This document shows positions 37,622-46,301 of a stretch of 64,000 bases of DNA, in pieces. The DNA comes from Gemmatimonadales bacterium (GTDB lineage: Bacteria > Gemmatimonadota > Gemmatimonadetes > Palauibacterales > Palauibacteraceae). The DNA lies in assembly GCA_009841005.1 (NCBI GenBank), contig VXMR01000068.1, positions 27,427-91,426 of the forward strand, given 5' to 3'. The first letter of the stretch is position 1, and each line of letters starts with the position of its first letter. The position numbers and the translations under genes are program-made. The notes below the pieces were generated by a model that saw only the letters and a list, made by a program, of their open reading frames with translations, was not told where the DNA came from and made no database searches.

Positions 37622-38454
37622 GCGCCGGGAAGGCCGAACGCACCCGGCCGAAGCGTGCGCTCGGCCAGAACTTCCTGGTCGACCCGAACATCCAGCGCAA
37701 GATCGTGCGGGAACTCGACCCGCGGCCCAGGGATGTCGTGCTCGAGGTTGGACCGGGGCACGGAGAGCTCAGCCAATACCTCGTCGGCCGTTGCCGTCGC
37801 CTCGTCCTCGTCGAGAAGGATCGCGATCTTGCGGGTGGGCTCCGCGCCCGCTGGGGGGACCGGGCGGATGTGGATATCGTGGAGGGCGATGCGCTTCGCA
37901 TCGGACTCTCGGAGTTCGTGCGGGATGCCGCTACGGTGCGCGTGGTGTCGAACGTCCCCTACAACATCACGTCGCCCCTCGTCTTCGCCTTTCTCGAACT
38001 CGAGCCGGCGGCCAGCCGGATCGTGCTCACGGTGCAGAGAGAGGTGGCGGAACGCATCGTCGCGCCGCCGGGCATCAAGGCGTACGGCGCGCTCTCCGTC
38101 GGGGTGCAGGCGATCGCCGTCGCCTCGGTTGCCTTCCGCGTGGGCCGCCAGGCGTTCCGTCCCGTCCCCGCGGTCGATTCGGCGGTGGTTCGGCTGGAGC
38201 CGCGGCCGGACGCCGCCGGCGTGGACCGCGCGTCGCTCAGGACGCTGACGCGGGCGTGCTTCAACCGCCGCCGGAAGCAACTGCAGAAGACGCTGCGCAC
38301 GGCTCCGGAGCTGAGTTTCGCCGGAGATGTGGAGGCGGTATTGGGGCGACTCTCGATCGATCCCGCGGTGCGGCCCGAGATGCTGGATCCTCCGACTTTC
38401 GTGCGCCTCGCGGCGGCGCTTCGGGCGGGAAAGGAAGGGGGCGCGTCGCGTTGA
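37618..38454 (+). CDS. rsmA: 16S rRNA dimethyladenosine transferase
   Basis: The 278-residue KsgA/RsmA enzyme dimethylates A1518 and A1519 of 16S rRNA. It shows RALGQNFLVD, the SAM site VLEVGPGHGELS, and the catalytic SNVPYNIT, with the C-terminal FNRRRKQLQKTL. Start GTG 37618 lies in a GTGA overlap. Its TGA stop (38452-38454) lies inside the -35 box of the rex promoter. Confidence 0.96.
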   Translation: MSAGKAERTRPKRALGQNFLVDPNIQRKIVRELDPRPRDVVLEVGPGHGELSQYLVGRCRRLVLVEKDRDLAGGLRARWGDRADVDIVEGDALRIGLSEFVRDAATVRVVSNVPYNITSPLVFAFLELEPAASRIVLTVQREVAERIVAPPGIKAYGALSVGVQAIAVASVAFRVGRQAFRPVPAVDSAVVRLEPRPDAAGVDRASLRTLTRACFNRRRKQLQKTLRTAPELSFAGDVEAVLGRLSIDPAVRPEMLDPPTFVRLAAALRAGKEGGASR

Positions 38455-38479
38455 GTTGAGCACGGGCCGGCCCTATCTT
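38451..38479 (+). promoter_or_regulatory. Sigma-70-type promoter of rex operon
   Basis: TTGAGT (38451-38456) and TATCTT (38474-38479) are separated by exactly 17 bases. The -10 context CCCTATCTT recurs at the eno promoter. The predicted start site (about 38486) falls inside the Rex operator. Confidence 0.75.
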
Positions 38480-38482
38480 GGT

Positions 38483-38500
38483 TTGTGAAACCTTTCACAA
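38483..38500 (+). promoter_or_regulatory. Rex operator (ROP)
   Basis: TTGTGAAACCTTTCACAA is a perfect 8+8 inverted repeat with a 2-base centre and matches the Rex consensus TTGTGAnnnnnnTCACAA. It lies 3 bases after the -10 box and 8 bases before the rex ATG, so bound Rex would block transcription start. It is the only such site seen in the window. Confidence 0.9.
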
Positions 38501-38508
38501 GGGCAGGC

Positions 38509-39156
38509 ATGAGCGGCAGAATTTCCGATTCGACGGTTCGGCGCCTCTCCCTGTATCTCCGCATGTTGCGCGACCTCGAGCGAGCCGGCGTGGAGTTCGT
38601 GTCCAGTTCGCAGCTTGCCGAACCTTCAGGGGCCACCTCGGCCCAGGTCCGGAAGGATCTGAGCCACTTCGGCTCGTTCGGCAAACGCGGGCGCGGATAC
38701 TCGGTCGACGGGCTCGTGCGGGCGCTGGAGAACATCCTCGGGCTTTCACGCAGTTGGCGGCTCGCGCTGGTGGGTGTCGGCAAGATCGGGTCCGCGCTCC
38801 TCGGGTATGGCGGGCTTGCGGCGCGCGGATTCGATGTCGTCGCGGCCTTCGACGTCGACGAGGCGAAGATCGGGACGCGGGCGCACGGGCTCAGGATTCG
38901 CCCCATGAGGGAACTCCGGCCGGTCATCGCCGAGTGCGGAGCGGAGATCGGGGTCGTCGCGACCCCCACGGAGGTCGCCGCCGAGGTCGCCGCGGAACTC
39001 GAGCGCTCGGGCGTGGGCGCGATCCTCAACTTCGCGCCGATCGAACTCTCCGAGGTGAACGGCGTGCCGATCCGGACCGTGGACATCGTGCTCGAACTGG
39101 AAGGCTTGAGCTATCTGATGTCCGAGGCGGGGCGGCGTACCGGGAGCGATGCATGA
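38509..39156 (+). CDS. rex: Redox-sensing transcriptional repressor Rex
   Basis: The 215-residue protein has an N-terminal winged helix (SDSTVRRLSLYLRML to KDLSHFGSFGKRGRGY) and a C-terminal Rossmann domain (ALVGVGKIGSALLGY) that senses the NADH/NAD ratio. Rex leaves its operator when NADH is high. ATG 38509 follows AGGGCAGG; in-frame GTG 38485 lies within the operator and is unlikely. The operator just upstream indicates autoregulation, and the run of coupled genes behind rex would share the control. Confidence 0.96.
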   Translation: MSGRISDSTVRRLSLYLRMLRDLERAGVEFVSSSQLAEPSGATSAQVRKDLSHFGSFGKRGRGYSVDGLVRALENILGLSRSWRLALVGVGKIGSALLGYGGLAARGFDVVAAFDVDEAKIGTRAHGLRIRPMRELRPVIAECGAEIGVVATPTEVAAEVAAELERSGVGAILNFAPIELSEVNGVPIRTVDIVLELEGLSYLMSEAGRRTGSDA

Positions 39157-40046
39157 CGGGCATGCACTTCGCGCCCGACGGGGTGCTGGTGCGCAAGGCG
39201 CTGCGCCGACTCGAGGACGGTCCCCGCTCGTCCGTGGATCTCGCCGCCGAGGTTTTCGGCATGCACGGGTGTCCGCCGACCATGGCCGGGCGGCTCGTCG
39301 CACAGCTGCTCGAAGGGATTCCCGAGGTCGCCCGCGACGGGGAGGACGGCGATGCCTGGCGGCTTGCCGGGGGAAGCCGGCGGACCCGCAATCCGGCGGC
39401 CAGGGGGCTCCGGGACCTCCGATACGCGGTCGTGGACGTCGAGACCAACGGCGGTGTCGCGGGGGGGCACGGCCGGGTGGTGGAGATCGCGATCGTGAAC
39501 GTGGATCGTGGCGCCATCGGCGGATGCTATTCGACGCTCGTGGATGCCGGCGTGGCGATTCCGCCGTGGATCACGCGCCTCACCGGCATCCGCACGGAGA
39601 TGACGCACGGAGCACCGAGCTTCTCCCAGATCTGCGATCCGGTGCGCGAGCACCTCCGCGGCCGGGTTTTCGTCGCACATAACGCGGCCTACGATTGGGG
39701 CTTCGTGCGTGCCGAGATGCGGCGGGCAGGGGCCGGCCTCCCAAGGGGACCTCGGCTGTGCACGGTTCACATGGCGCGCCGACTGCTGCCGGGACTCGAG
39801 CGTCGAGGCCTGGACTCGGTCGCCGACTATTACGGGATCGAGATCCGCGAACGGCACCGGGCTCGGGGCGACGCGGTCGCGACGGCGCGTATCCTCGTCC
39901 GCATGCTCGAGGATGCGGAACGGCGGGGCTGGACGACGTGGTCCGCGCTCCGAAAAGCTCTCGGGCCGGTTCCGCGACGCGGGCGCGCCAGGCGGCGGGA
40001 TCGGCCTTCCGAACGGGTTGAACCACACGAACGACTGCATGAGTGA
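39153..40046 (+). CDS. DEDDh 3'-5' exonuclease (DnaQ-like) with N-terminal helical domain
   Basis: The 297-residue protein has exonuclease motifs DVETNG (D95, E97), AHNAAYDWGF, and a histidine plus aspartate in HRARGDA, giving the DEDDh set of DNA polymerase III epsilon-like exonucleases. The first about 85 residues resemble a winged helix (RSSVDLAAEVFG), seen in some stand-alone homologues. It could proofread or process DNA or RNA. ATGA overlap with rex; the thiolase ATG follows 7 bases after its stop. Confidence 0.88.
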   Translation: MTGMHFAPDGVLVRKALRRLEDGPRSSVDLAAEVFGMHGCPPTMAGRLVAQLLEGIPEVARDGEDGDAWRLAGGSRRTRNPAARGLRDLRYAVVDVETNGGVAGGHGRVVEIAIVNVDRGAIGGCYSTLVDAGVAIPPWITRLTGIRTEMTHGAPSFSQICDPVREHLRGRVFVAHNAAYDWGFVRAEMRRAGAGLPRGPRLCTVHMARRLLPGLERRGLDSVADYYGIEIRERHRARGDAVATARILVRMLEDAERRGWTTWSALRKALGPVPRRGRARRRDRPSERVEPHERLHE

Positions 40047-40053
40047 TGGAACA

Positions 40054-41265
40054 ATGAGCGATAGCGAAAGAACTCCGGTGATCGTCTCCGCCGCGCGGCT
40101 CCCCACGGGTCGCTTCATGGGCGGACTCTCGTCCCTCGCGGCCCCGGACCTCGGCGGTCTCGCGATCTCGGCGGCGGTCGATCGGGCCGGAGTCGACCCG
40201 GGGGAGATCGACGACGTGATCATGGGGAATGTCGTGCAGGCGGGGGTCGGACAGGCGCCCGCCCGCCAGGCGGCGATCCGGGGCGGGGTACCCGTGACGG
40301 TTCCAGCGGTGACCGTGAACAAGGTCTGCGGTTCCGGCCTGAAAGCCGTCATGCTGGCGGCGCAGGCGATAAAGGCCGGCGACGCCCGGGTCGTCGTCGC
40401 CGGGGGGATGGAGTCGATGTCGAACGCCCCCTATCTCCTCCGGGGACACCGCGAGGGAGTGAAGTTCGGGGACCGGTCGCTCGTCGATGGTCTCATACAC
40501 GACGGTCTGTGGTGCGCCTTCGGTACCTGTCACATGGGCGGCCACGCCGAGTACACGGCCCACAAGGCGGGCGTGAACCGCGAGGACCAGGACGCCTTCG
40601 CGCTCGGTAGCCACGAGAAGGCCATCCGCGCGATCGATGGGGGGGAATTCGCCGAAGAAGTCGTCCCCGTCCACATCGAGACGCGCAAGGGGACCGTGAC
40701 GATCGAGACGGACGAGCCTCCGCGTCGCGGCACGTCGCTCGAGGCGCTCGCAAAGCTGAAGCCCGCCTTCGCGGGCGATGCTCCACCGGAGGTCACCGAG
40801 CCCAGCGTCACGGCCGGAAACGCGCCCGGCCTCAACGACGGGGGGGCGGCCACGCTCGTCACGTCCGAGGCGTACGCCGCGGCGCACGGCCTTCCGGTTC
40901 TCGGGCGGATCCGGGCCTACTCCGTGGGTGCGATGGCGCCCCGCGACCTCTTCTTCGCGCCCGTCGATGCCGTGCGGAAGCTCATGACCCTCGATGGGAC
41001 GGTGGTCGCCGATTACGGACTCGTGGAGATGAACGAGGCGTTCGCCGTGCAGTGTCTCGCGGACGCCCGCGAACTGGGGCTGGATCTCGATCGCGTGAAC
41101 GTCCGCGGCGGGGCGATCGCCCTCGGCCACCCGATCGGGGCTTCGGGCGCGAAGATCCTCACGACGCTCCTCCATGCGATGCGGGACCGCGACATCGAGC
41201 AGGGGATGGCCACCCTGTGTCTTGGCGGAGGCAACGCCGTCGCGCTGAGCGTGGAGCGGCGATGA
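40054..41265 (+). CDS. Acetyl-CoA C-acetyltransferase (thiolase)
   Basis: The 403-residue thiolase has C92 in [11 protein letters not shown] (acyl-enzyme cysteine), H359 in [15 protein letters not shown] and C389 in [10 protein letters not shown]. It condenses or cleaves acyl-CoA units, biosynthetic or degradative type undecided. ATG 40054 gives the family start; an in-frame ATG at 40039 overlaps the exonuclease end. The genes that follow (3-hydroxyacyl-CoA dehydrogenase, acyl-CoA dehydrogenase) belong to the same pathway. Confidence 0.95.
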   Translation: MSDSERTPVIVSAARLPTGRFMGGLSSLAAPDLGGLAISAAVDRAGVDPGEIDDVIMGNVVQAGVGQAPARQAAIRGGVPVTVPAVTVNKVCGSGLKAVMLAAQAIKAGDARVVVAGGMESMSNAPYLLRGHREGVKFGDRSLVDGLIHDGLWCAFGTCHMGGHAEYTAHKAGVNREDQDAFALGSHEKAIRAIDGGEFAEEVVPVHIETRKGTVTIETDEPPRRGTSLEALAKLKPAFAGDAPPEVTEPSVTAGNAPGLNDGGAATLVTSEAYAAAHGLPVLGRIRAYSVGAMAPRDLFFAPVDAVRKLMTLDGTVVADYGLVEMNEAFAVQCLADARELGLDLDRVNVRGGAIALGHPIGASGAKILTTLLHAMRDRDIEQGMATLCLGGGNAVALSVERR

Positions 41266-42167
41266 ACGTGAAGCCCGAAGGCTGGGCCTGGGCCGGACGG
41301 CTGGCGGCATTCGCCGGTTTCTTCATCGCCTTCGGACTCGTGTTCGGGTTCGCGACCGCGCTCATCGCGGGCCTTCCGGGTGCCGAGGCGGCGGAGTCCG
41401 TCGACTGGCGGACCGTCACGCCCGTGCTGCTCGCGGCGTGTGCGGCCACCTGGCTGCTGGCGGTCGGCGTCGACAGGCGTCCGCTGTCCGCGCTCGGGTT
41501 GAGGCCCGGACCTCCGGGCCTCGCGGAACTCGGTTCCGGCGTGCTGGCGGGAGTTGCGATCATCGGCGCCGCCATTCTCGCTCTGGTCGCACCGGGCTGG
41601 GTCTCGTGGACCGTGTCGCCCGCACCGGTCCTCGAGGGGGTGCAGGTCTCGGCCCTCCTGCTGGTGGCTGCGTTCACGGAGGAACTCCTTTTTCGGGGGT
41701 ATCCCTTCCGCGTCCTCCACGTCCGGTTCGGGCCCGTTCCCGCCGTGGTCGCGACCTCGGTGGCGTTCGGCCTCGTGCACGGCGCCAACCCGGGGGTGAC
41801 GCCGCTCGCGCTCGTCAACCTGACGCTTGCAGGCGTGTTGCTCGGCGTGGCGTACTGGCGTTCGGGCAGCCTGTGGTTCGTCACGGGGCTCCACTTCGGC
41901 TGGAATTGGGTGATGGCCGCGAGCGGTCTGCCCGTGAGCGGGCTCGACGTGTCGGTCTCCGGCCTCGAAGCCGCCGTCACGGGCCCGGTACTGTGGACGG
42001 GCGGTGCCTTCGGGCCGGAGGGGGCGCTGATGATCACCTTCGTGACCGTACTCGGGACCGCGTGGCTGTGGCGGGTCGCGGGGTCGCGAAGCCCATCCGG
42101 TTCCCGGTTGTCGACGACGACGGGAAGCCCCGACGATAATGATGGGAGCCTCGATGCGAGCGGGTGA
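41262..42167 (+). CDS. CPBP-family membrane protease
   Basis: The 301-residue membrane protein has about eight hydrophobic segments and the CPBP/CAAX-protease-2 motifs TEELLFRG (E140, E141, R145), VAFGLVHG and LHFGWNW. Homologues process prenylated or other membrane peptides or confer self-immunity to bacteriocins. Its place between two acyl-CoA genes looks incidental. ATGA overlap with thiolase; its tail overlaps the next gene's start. Confidence 0.87.
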   Translation: MNVKPEGWAWAGRLAAFAGFFIAFGLVFGFATALIAGLPGAEAAESVDWRTVTPVLLAACAATWLLAVGVDRRPLSALGLRPGPPGLAELGSGVLAGVAIIGAAILALVAPGWVSWTVSPAPVLEGVQVSALLLVAAFTEELLFRGYPFRVLHVRFGPVPAVVATSVAFGLVHGANPGVTPLALVNLTLAGVLLGVAYWRSGSLWFVTGLHFGWNWVMAASGLPVSGLDVSVSGLEAAVTGPVLWTGGAFGPEGALMITFVTVLGTAWLWRVAGSRSPSGSRLSTTTGSPDDNDGSLDASG

Positions 42168-43020
42168 GGTGTCGCGGGTCGGCGTCGTCGGTGCGGGGAC
42201 GATGGGAAGCGGCATCGCCCACGTCTTCGCGCTCGCCGGCATCGAGGTCCGCCTCGTGGACGTGGCGCCGGAAGCGCTCGGCCGGGCGCGGGCCTCCATC
42301 GAGCGAGACCTCGCGCGCCAGACCCGCCGGGAGCGAATCTCCACGGAAGAGGCCGAAGCGGCGCTCGACCGGGTCGCGACGGAGCGGTCGCTGACGGCGC
42401 TCGAGGACGCGGAAGTCGTCGTGGAGGCCGCCAGCGAGGACCCGACGCTCAAGTTCAGGCTCTTCGAGGAGTTGTCCGCCGTCGTGAGTCCGGAAACGCT
42501 GCTCGCGTCGAACACGAGTTCGATCTCCATCACCCTCATCGCCTCGCACGCCGCCGACCCGGGGCGCGTGATCGGGATGCACTTCATGAACCCCGTGCCC
42601 GTCATGCGCCTCGTCGAGGTCATTCGGGGGCTCGAGACCACCGACGACACGGCCGACCTCACCCTCGGCCTCTGTGCGCGGCTCTCGAAGACGGCGGTCC
42701 TGGTGAACGACTATCCCGGTTTCGTCGCGAACCGGATTCTGATGCCGATGATCAACGAAGCCGTGTACTGTCTCATGGAGGGAGTGGCGGAGGCCGAGGC
42801 GGTGGACACCGTGATGAAGCTCGGCATGAACCATCCCATGGGACCGCTTGCGCTCGCCGACCTCATCGGACTGGACACGTGCCTCGCGATCATGCGGGTC
42901 CTGCACGCGGAACTCGGCGACTCCAAGTACCGCCCCTGTCCGCTGCTCGCGAAGTACGTCGCCGCCGGACGGCTGGGCCGGAAGTCCGGTCGCGGCTTCT
43001 ACGACTACACCGCGGCATGA
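42154..43020 (+). CDS. 3-hydroxybutyryl-CoA dehydrogenase
   Basis: The 288-residue NAD-dependent enzyme has [14 protein letters not shown] (NAD loop), [24 protein letters not shown] (catalytic histidine) and [15 protein letters not shown]. It oxidises or reduces 3-hydroxyacyl-CoA. ATG 42154 follows GGGAG by 5 bases; ATGs at 42139 and 42142 are alternatives. As an NADH-linked step under a Rex operator it fits redox control. ATGA overlap with the next gene. Confidence 0.94.
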   Translation: MRAGEVSRVGVVGAGTMGSGIAHVFALAGIEVRLVDVAPEALGRARASIERDLARQTRRERISTEEAEAALDRVATERSLTALEDAEVVVEAASEDPTLKFRLFEELSAVVSPETLLASNTSSISITLIASHAADPGRVIGMHFMNPVPVMRLVEVIRGLETTDDTADLTLGLCARLSKTAVLVNDYPGFVANRILMPMINEAVYCLMEGVAEAEAVDTVMKLGMNHPMGPLALADLIGLDTCLAIMRVLHAELGDSKYRPCPLLAKYVAAGRLGRKSGRGFYDYTAA

Positions 43021-44210
43021 TGACCGGCCGCCGCTCCTGGTCTGCCCTCGAACTCTCCTCCGAGGCGGAACAGATTCTCACGCTCGCTCGCCAGTTCGCC
43101 GAAGAGCGGCTTCAGCCCACGGCGGAAGCCCGGGACGCGAACGAGGACCGCTTCGATGCCGCGATCCATCGGGAACTGGGCGAGCTCGGCTTCCTCGCCA
43201 TGCGGGTGCCGAAGCGGTACGACGGTCTCGGGCTCGATCTCGTCACGTACCTCTACGTGCTGGAGGAACTCGCGTGGGGCGATGCCGGGGTCGCGGTCTC
43301 CGTCAGCATTCACAATTCGCTCGCCGCTGCGATTCTGCTGCGCCACGGGAGCGAGACACAGCGGGAGGAGTGGCTCCCCAGGATGGCCAGCGGGCAGGTG
43401 CTCGGCGCCTTCTCTCTCTCCGAAGCCGGCGCCGGTACGGATGCCGCGGCGCTTCGGACGCAGGCCACGCCCGTCGACGGCGGCTGGATCATCAACGGCG
43501 AGAAGATGTGGGTGACGAACGGCGCGTCCGCGGATGTCGTGTTGATCTTCGCGAGGACGGATACGGTGAATGACCGGCGTGGATCGCGCGGCATCAGCGC
43601 CTTTCTCCTGCCGGCCGGGACGGAGGGATTGTCCGTCGGCAGGAAAGAGCGAAAGATGGGACAGCGAGGTTCGGAAACGGTCGCTTTGTCGCTGAAGGAT
43701 GTCTTTTTGTCGCAAGACCTTATGGTTGGAGAGGTAAACCGGGGCTTCAGCTACGCGCTCGAAGGCCTCGAGGCGGGCCGGCTCGGGATCGCGGCACAGG
43801 CGCTCGGGATCGCCTCGGCCGCGGTGGACGCGGCCTTCGAATACGCGGATACTCGACGCCAGTTCGGGCGCTCACTGCGGGAGTTTCAGGGGATGGAGTT
43901 CAAGCTCGGCGACATGGTGACCCGGCTCGAGGCCGCGCGGGGGCTGCTCGAGCGTGCGGCCGCCGCGCACACATTGGGCGACCCGCGGGCGCGCCGTCTC
44001 TCCAGCGTGGCCAAATTGTTCGCGAGCGAGACCGCGATGACGAACGCCCGCGACGCCGTCCAGGTGTTCGGGGGCTACGGATACTCGCGGGAATACCCCG
44101 TGGAACGTCTCTTCCGGGACGCGAAGGTCACCGAGATCTACGAGGGAGCCAACGAAATGCACCGCAGCCTGATCGCGCGGCAACTCTACAGAGAGAGGGG
44201 ATACGTGTGA
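43017..44210 (+). CDS. Acyl-CoA dehydrogenase, short/medium chain type
   Basis: The 397-residue flavoprotein has [26 protein letters not shown], the [13 protein letters not shown] segment and the catalytic glutamate in EIYEGANEM. It introduces a double bond into acyl-CoA and passes electrons to ETF, or the reverse in butyryl-CoA formation. Tandem ATGs at 43017 and 43020. No enoyl-CoA hydratase or ETF genes are in the cluster. GTGA overlap with glyA. Confidence 0.95.
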   Translation: MMTGRRSWSALELSSEAEQILTLARQFAEERLQPTAEARDANEDRFDAAIHRELGELGFLAMRVPKRYDGLGLDLVTYLYVLEELAWGDAGVAVSVSIHNSLAAAILLRHGSETQREEWLPRMASGQVLGAFSLSEAGAGTDAAALRTQATPVDGGWIINGEKMWVTNGASADVVLIFARTDTVNDRRGSRGISAFLLPAGTEGLSVGRKERKMGQRGSETVALSLKDVFLSQDLMVGEVNRGFSYALEGLEAGRLGIAAQALGIASAAVDAAFEYADTRRQFGRSLREFQGMEFKLGDMVTRLEAARGLLERAAAAHTLGDPRARRLSSVAKLFASETAMTNARDAVQVFGGYGYSREYPVERLFRDAKVTEIYEGANEMHRSLIARQLYRERGYV

Positions 44211-45517
44211 GTGCGACGGCCGAACGCAGAGCCATCGGCGCCCTGGACCCACGCCCGCTCCGCGAGACGGACCCCGCGGTGGCCGCTTCGATCGACCGGG
44301 AGCTTGAGAGACAGCGCACGGGTCTCGAGTTGATTGCGAGCGAGAACTTCGTGTCCCGGGGGGTGCTCGAGGCGACCGGCTGCGTGCTGACGAACAAGTA
44401 CGCGGAGGGCTATCCCGGGCGCCGCTACTACGGCGGCTGCGAGTTCGTGGACGAGGTCGAGAATCTCGCCCGCGAGCGAGCGCACCGGCTGTTCGGGGCG
44501 GACCACAGCAACGTCCAGACGCACAGCGGCTCCGGTGCGAACATGACGGCGCTTCAGGCGCTCACCGAACCCGGGGCGACGCTCCTCGGGATGGATCTCT
44601 CGCACGGGGGGCACCTGACGCACGGTTCGCACGTCAACTTCTCGGGTCTCTGGTACCGCGTCGTCCCCTATGGAGTGCGCGCCTCGGATCGGACGATCGA
44701 CTACGACGCGCTCCGGGCGACCGCGCTGGAGGTGCGTCCTTCCGTCATCATTGCGGGCGCCAGCGCCTACCCGCGACGGATCGATTTCGGGCGTTTCGCG
44801 GAAATCGCCGAGGAATGCGGCGCCCGCGTCCTCGTGGACATGGCGCACATCGCGGGTCTCGTGGCGACGGGACACCATCCGTCCCCGGTGCCGCACGCGG
44901 ATGTCGTGACGACGACGACGCACAAGACGCTGCGCGGGCCGCGGGGCGGACTCATCCTGTGCCGCGAGGAGCACGCGAAGGCGGTCGACAAGGCCGTGTT
45001 CCCCGGACTCCAGGGCGGTCCCCTGATGCATGTGATCGCCGCAAAGGCGGTCGCTCTCGGGGAGGCCTTGCGTCCCGAGTTCGGCGAGTACTCGGATCTC
45101 GTCGTGCGCAACGCCCGCGCTCTGGGACGGCGGCTCGCCGAACACGGCTATGACCTCGTGGCGGGAGGGACGGACACGCACCTCCTCCTCGTGGACCTCC
45201 GGACGACGGATCTCACCGGCAGGGATGCGGAGGCTCTCCTGGGTCGGGCGGGCATCACCGTCAACAAGAACACCGTGCCGTTCGAGACGCGGTCGCCCTT
45301 CGTGGCGTCCGGCATAAGGATCGGGACGGCGGCGGTGTCGACCCGCTCCATGGGCGAGAACGAAATGGAGAGAATCGCCGACCTCATGCACCGCGCGCTG
45401 CGCTCCGAAGGTGATGATGCGACGCTTTCGGCGGTGGACTCCGAGGTCCGCGCGTTGTGCGCGGATTTCCCGCTTTATCCGCAGGATGACCGCGTTCGCG
45501 GCGAGAGCCTAGCTTGA
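44207..45517 (+). CDS. glyA: Serine hydroxymethyltransferase
   Basis: The 436-residue PLP enzyme interconverts serine and glycine with tetrahydrofolate. It has [34 protein letters not shown] and the PLP lysine K240 in [16 protein letters not shown] 44207 start in a GTGA overlap makes it the last gene of the run that begins at rex. Its stop lies within the next promoter candidate. Confidence 0.97.
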   Translation: MSATAERRAIGALDPRPLRETDPAVAASIDRELERQRTGLELIASENFVSRGVLEATGCVLTNKYAEGYPGRRYYGGCEFVDEVENLARERAHRLFGADHSNVQTHSGSGANMTALQALTEPGATLLGMDLSHGGHLTHGSHVNFSGLWYRVVPYGVRASDRTIDYDALRATALEVRPSVIIAGASAYPRRIDFGRFAEIAEECGARVLVDMAHIAGLVATGHHPSPVPHADVVTTTTHKTLRGPRGGLILCREEHAKAVDKAVFPGLQGGPLMHVIAAKAVALGEALRPEFGEYSDLVVRNARALGRRLAEHGYDLVAGGTDTHLLLVDLRTTDLTGRDAEALLGRAGITVNKNTVPFETRSPFVASGIRIGTAAVSTRSMGENEMERIADLMHRALRSEGDDATLSAVDSEVRALCADFPLYPQDDRVRGESLA

Positions 45518-45541
45518 CGCCAACTTTTTCCCCCGTCTAAC
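45514..45541 (+). promoter_or_regulatory. Putative promoter of Minf_1886-nnrD operon
   Basis: TTGACG (45514-45519, overlapping the glyA stop) and TCTAAC (45536-45541) are 16 bases apart. TAACTT two bases on is an alternative -10. This begins a 96-base AT-richer gap before the next gene. Confidence 0.5.
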
Positions 45542-45613
45542 TTTGCCCTTCATGTCCTTGCGGGCAGTGCGCACCAGGGCCGGAAAAAGGGGCCTGTGAC
45601 GAGGTGAGACGAG

Positions 45614-45976
45614 GTGGACACAGCGGGGGTTCTGACGGGCATCAGGAAGGGCAACCCCAGGTATACGGAAGCCGCATACCTGTTCCTGCTCTCCGCTCTC
45701 CAGCGCCGGTTGTCCAGCCTGGAACTGCCTCGTCACGTCAGCGGCGCCGAAGTCGCCGACGCGGTCCGGGAACTCGCACTGGAGCGGTTCGGCCCGCTGG
45801 CGCGGACCGTCCTTGAGCATTGGGGCGTGCACGGCACGACGGACATCGGCGAGATCGTCTTCGCGCTGGTTGAATGTGGAGTGCTGATCAAACAACCCGA
45901 CGATTCGCGAGAGGACTTCGAGGGGCTCTTCAGCTTCGACGAAGCTTTTGAGGACAGCTACCCCTGGAGCGCGTAG
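45614..45976 (+). CDS. Minf_1886-family protein of unknown function
   Basis: The 120-residue protein matches my recollection of the Minf_1886 family: RYTEAAYLFLLSALQ, HVSGAEVADAVRELALERFGPLARTVLEHWGV, DIGEIVFALVE and DSREDFEGLFSFDEAF. No enzymatic motif is seen and the role is unknown. GTG 45614 start. It is followed by a small zinc-ribbon protein and the NAD(P)HX repair gene in the same direction. Confidence 0.75.
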   Translation: MDTAGVLTGIRKGNPRYTEAAYLFLLSALQRRLSSLELPRHVSGAEVADAVRELALERFGPLARTVLEHWGVHGTTDIGEIVFALVECGVLIKQPDDSREDFEGLFSFDEAFEDSYPWSA

Positions 45977-46006
45977 GGGAGGAAATGGAAGGGGAGGGGT
46001 GAACGC

Positions 46007-46204
46007 GTGGCCGATTCGGGGTCGTTCACGGAGTGCTTGAGTTGCACGAAGGGGGTCCTGCTCCCGCTTTCGGACTACGGACGCGACGGGGCGCCGATCC
46101 GGTACAAGGCATGGGTCTGCTCGAACCCCGACTGCGGGTTCAACATCCGGATCGACAACGGTGAGATCAGCTTCGGGCGCAACGTCCAGCAGTCCTACAA
46201 GTAA
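46007..46204 (+). CDS. Small zinc-ribbon protein
   Basis: The 65-residue protein has two cysteine pairs (CLSC at 10-13, CSNPDC near 38-43) that would bind one zinc, and conserved-looking aromatic and glycine residues between. Function unknown. GTG 46007 follows GGGGAGGGG. Located between the Minf_1886-like gene and nnrD. Confidence 0.7.
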   Translation: MADSGSFTECLSCTKGVLLPLSDYGRDGAPIRYKAWVCSNPDCGFNIRIDNGEISFGRNVQQSYK

Positions 46205-46301
46205 CCTCCCCGGCGAAAGCTCCGTCGATATCGCGCGGAGTTCCGCCAGCCGGGTTCCCACCTTCTCGCCAGCGGACTGGTGGCGCTTTGCCGCGCGCGA
46301 G

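Noticed and set aside
44100-44207. Glycine or other riboswitch before glyA
   Set aside because: glyA starts inside the acyl-CoA dehydrogenase stop codon, leaving no leader for a riboswitch.
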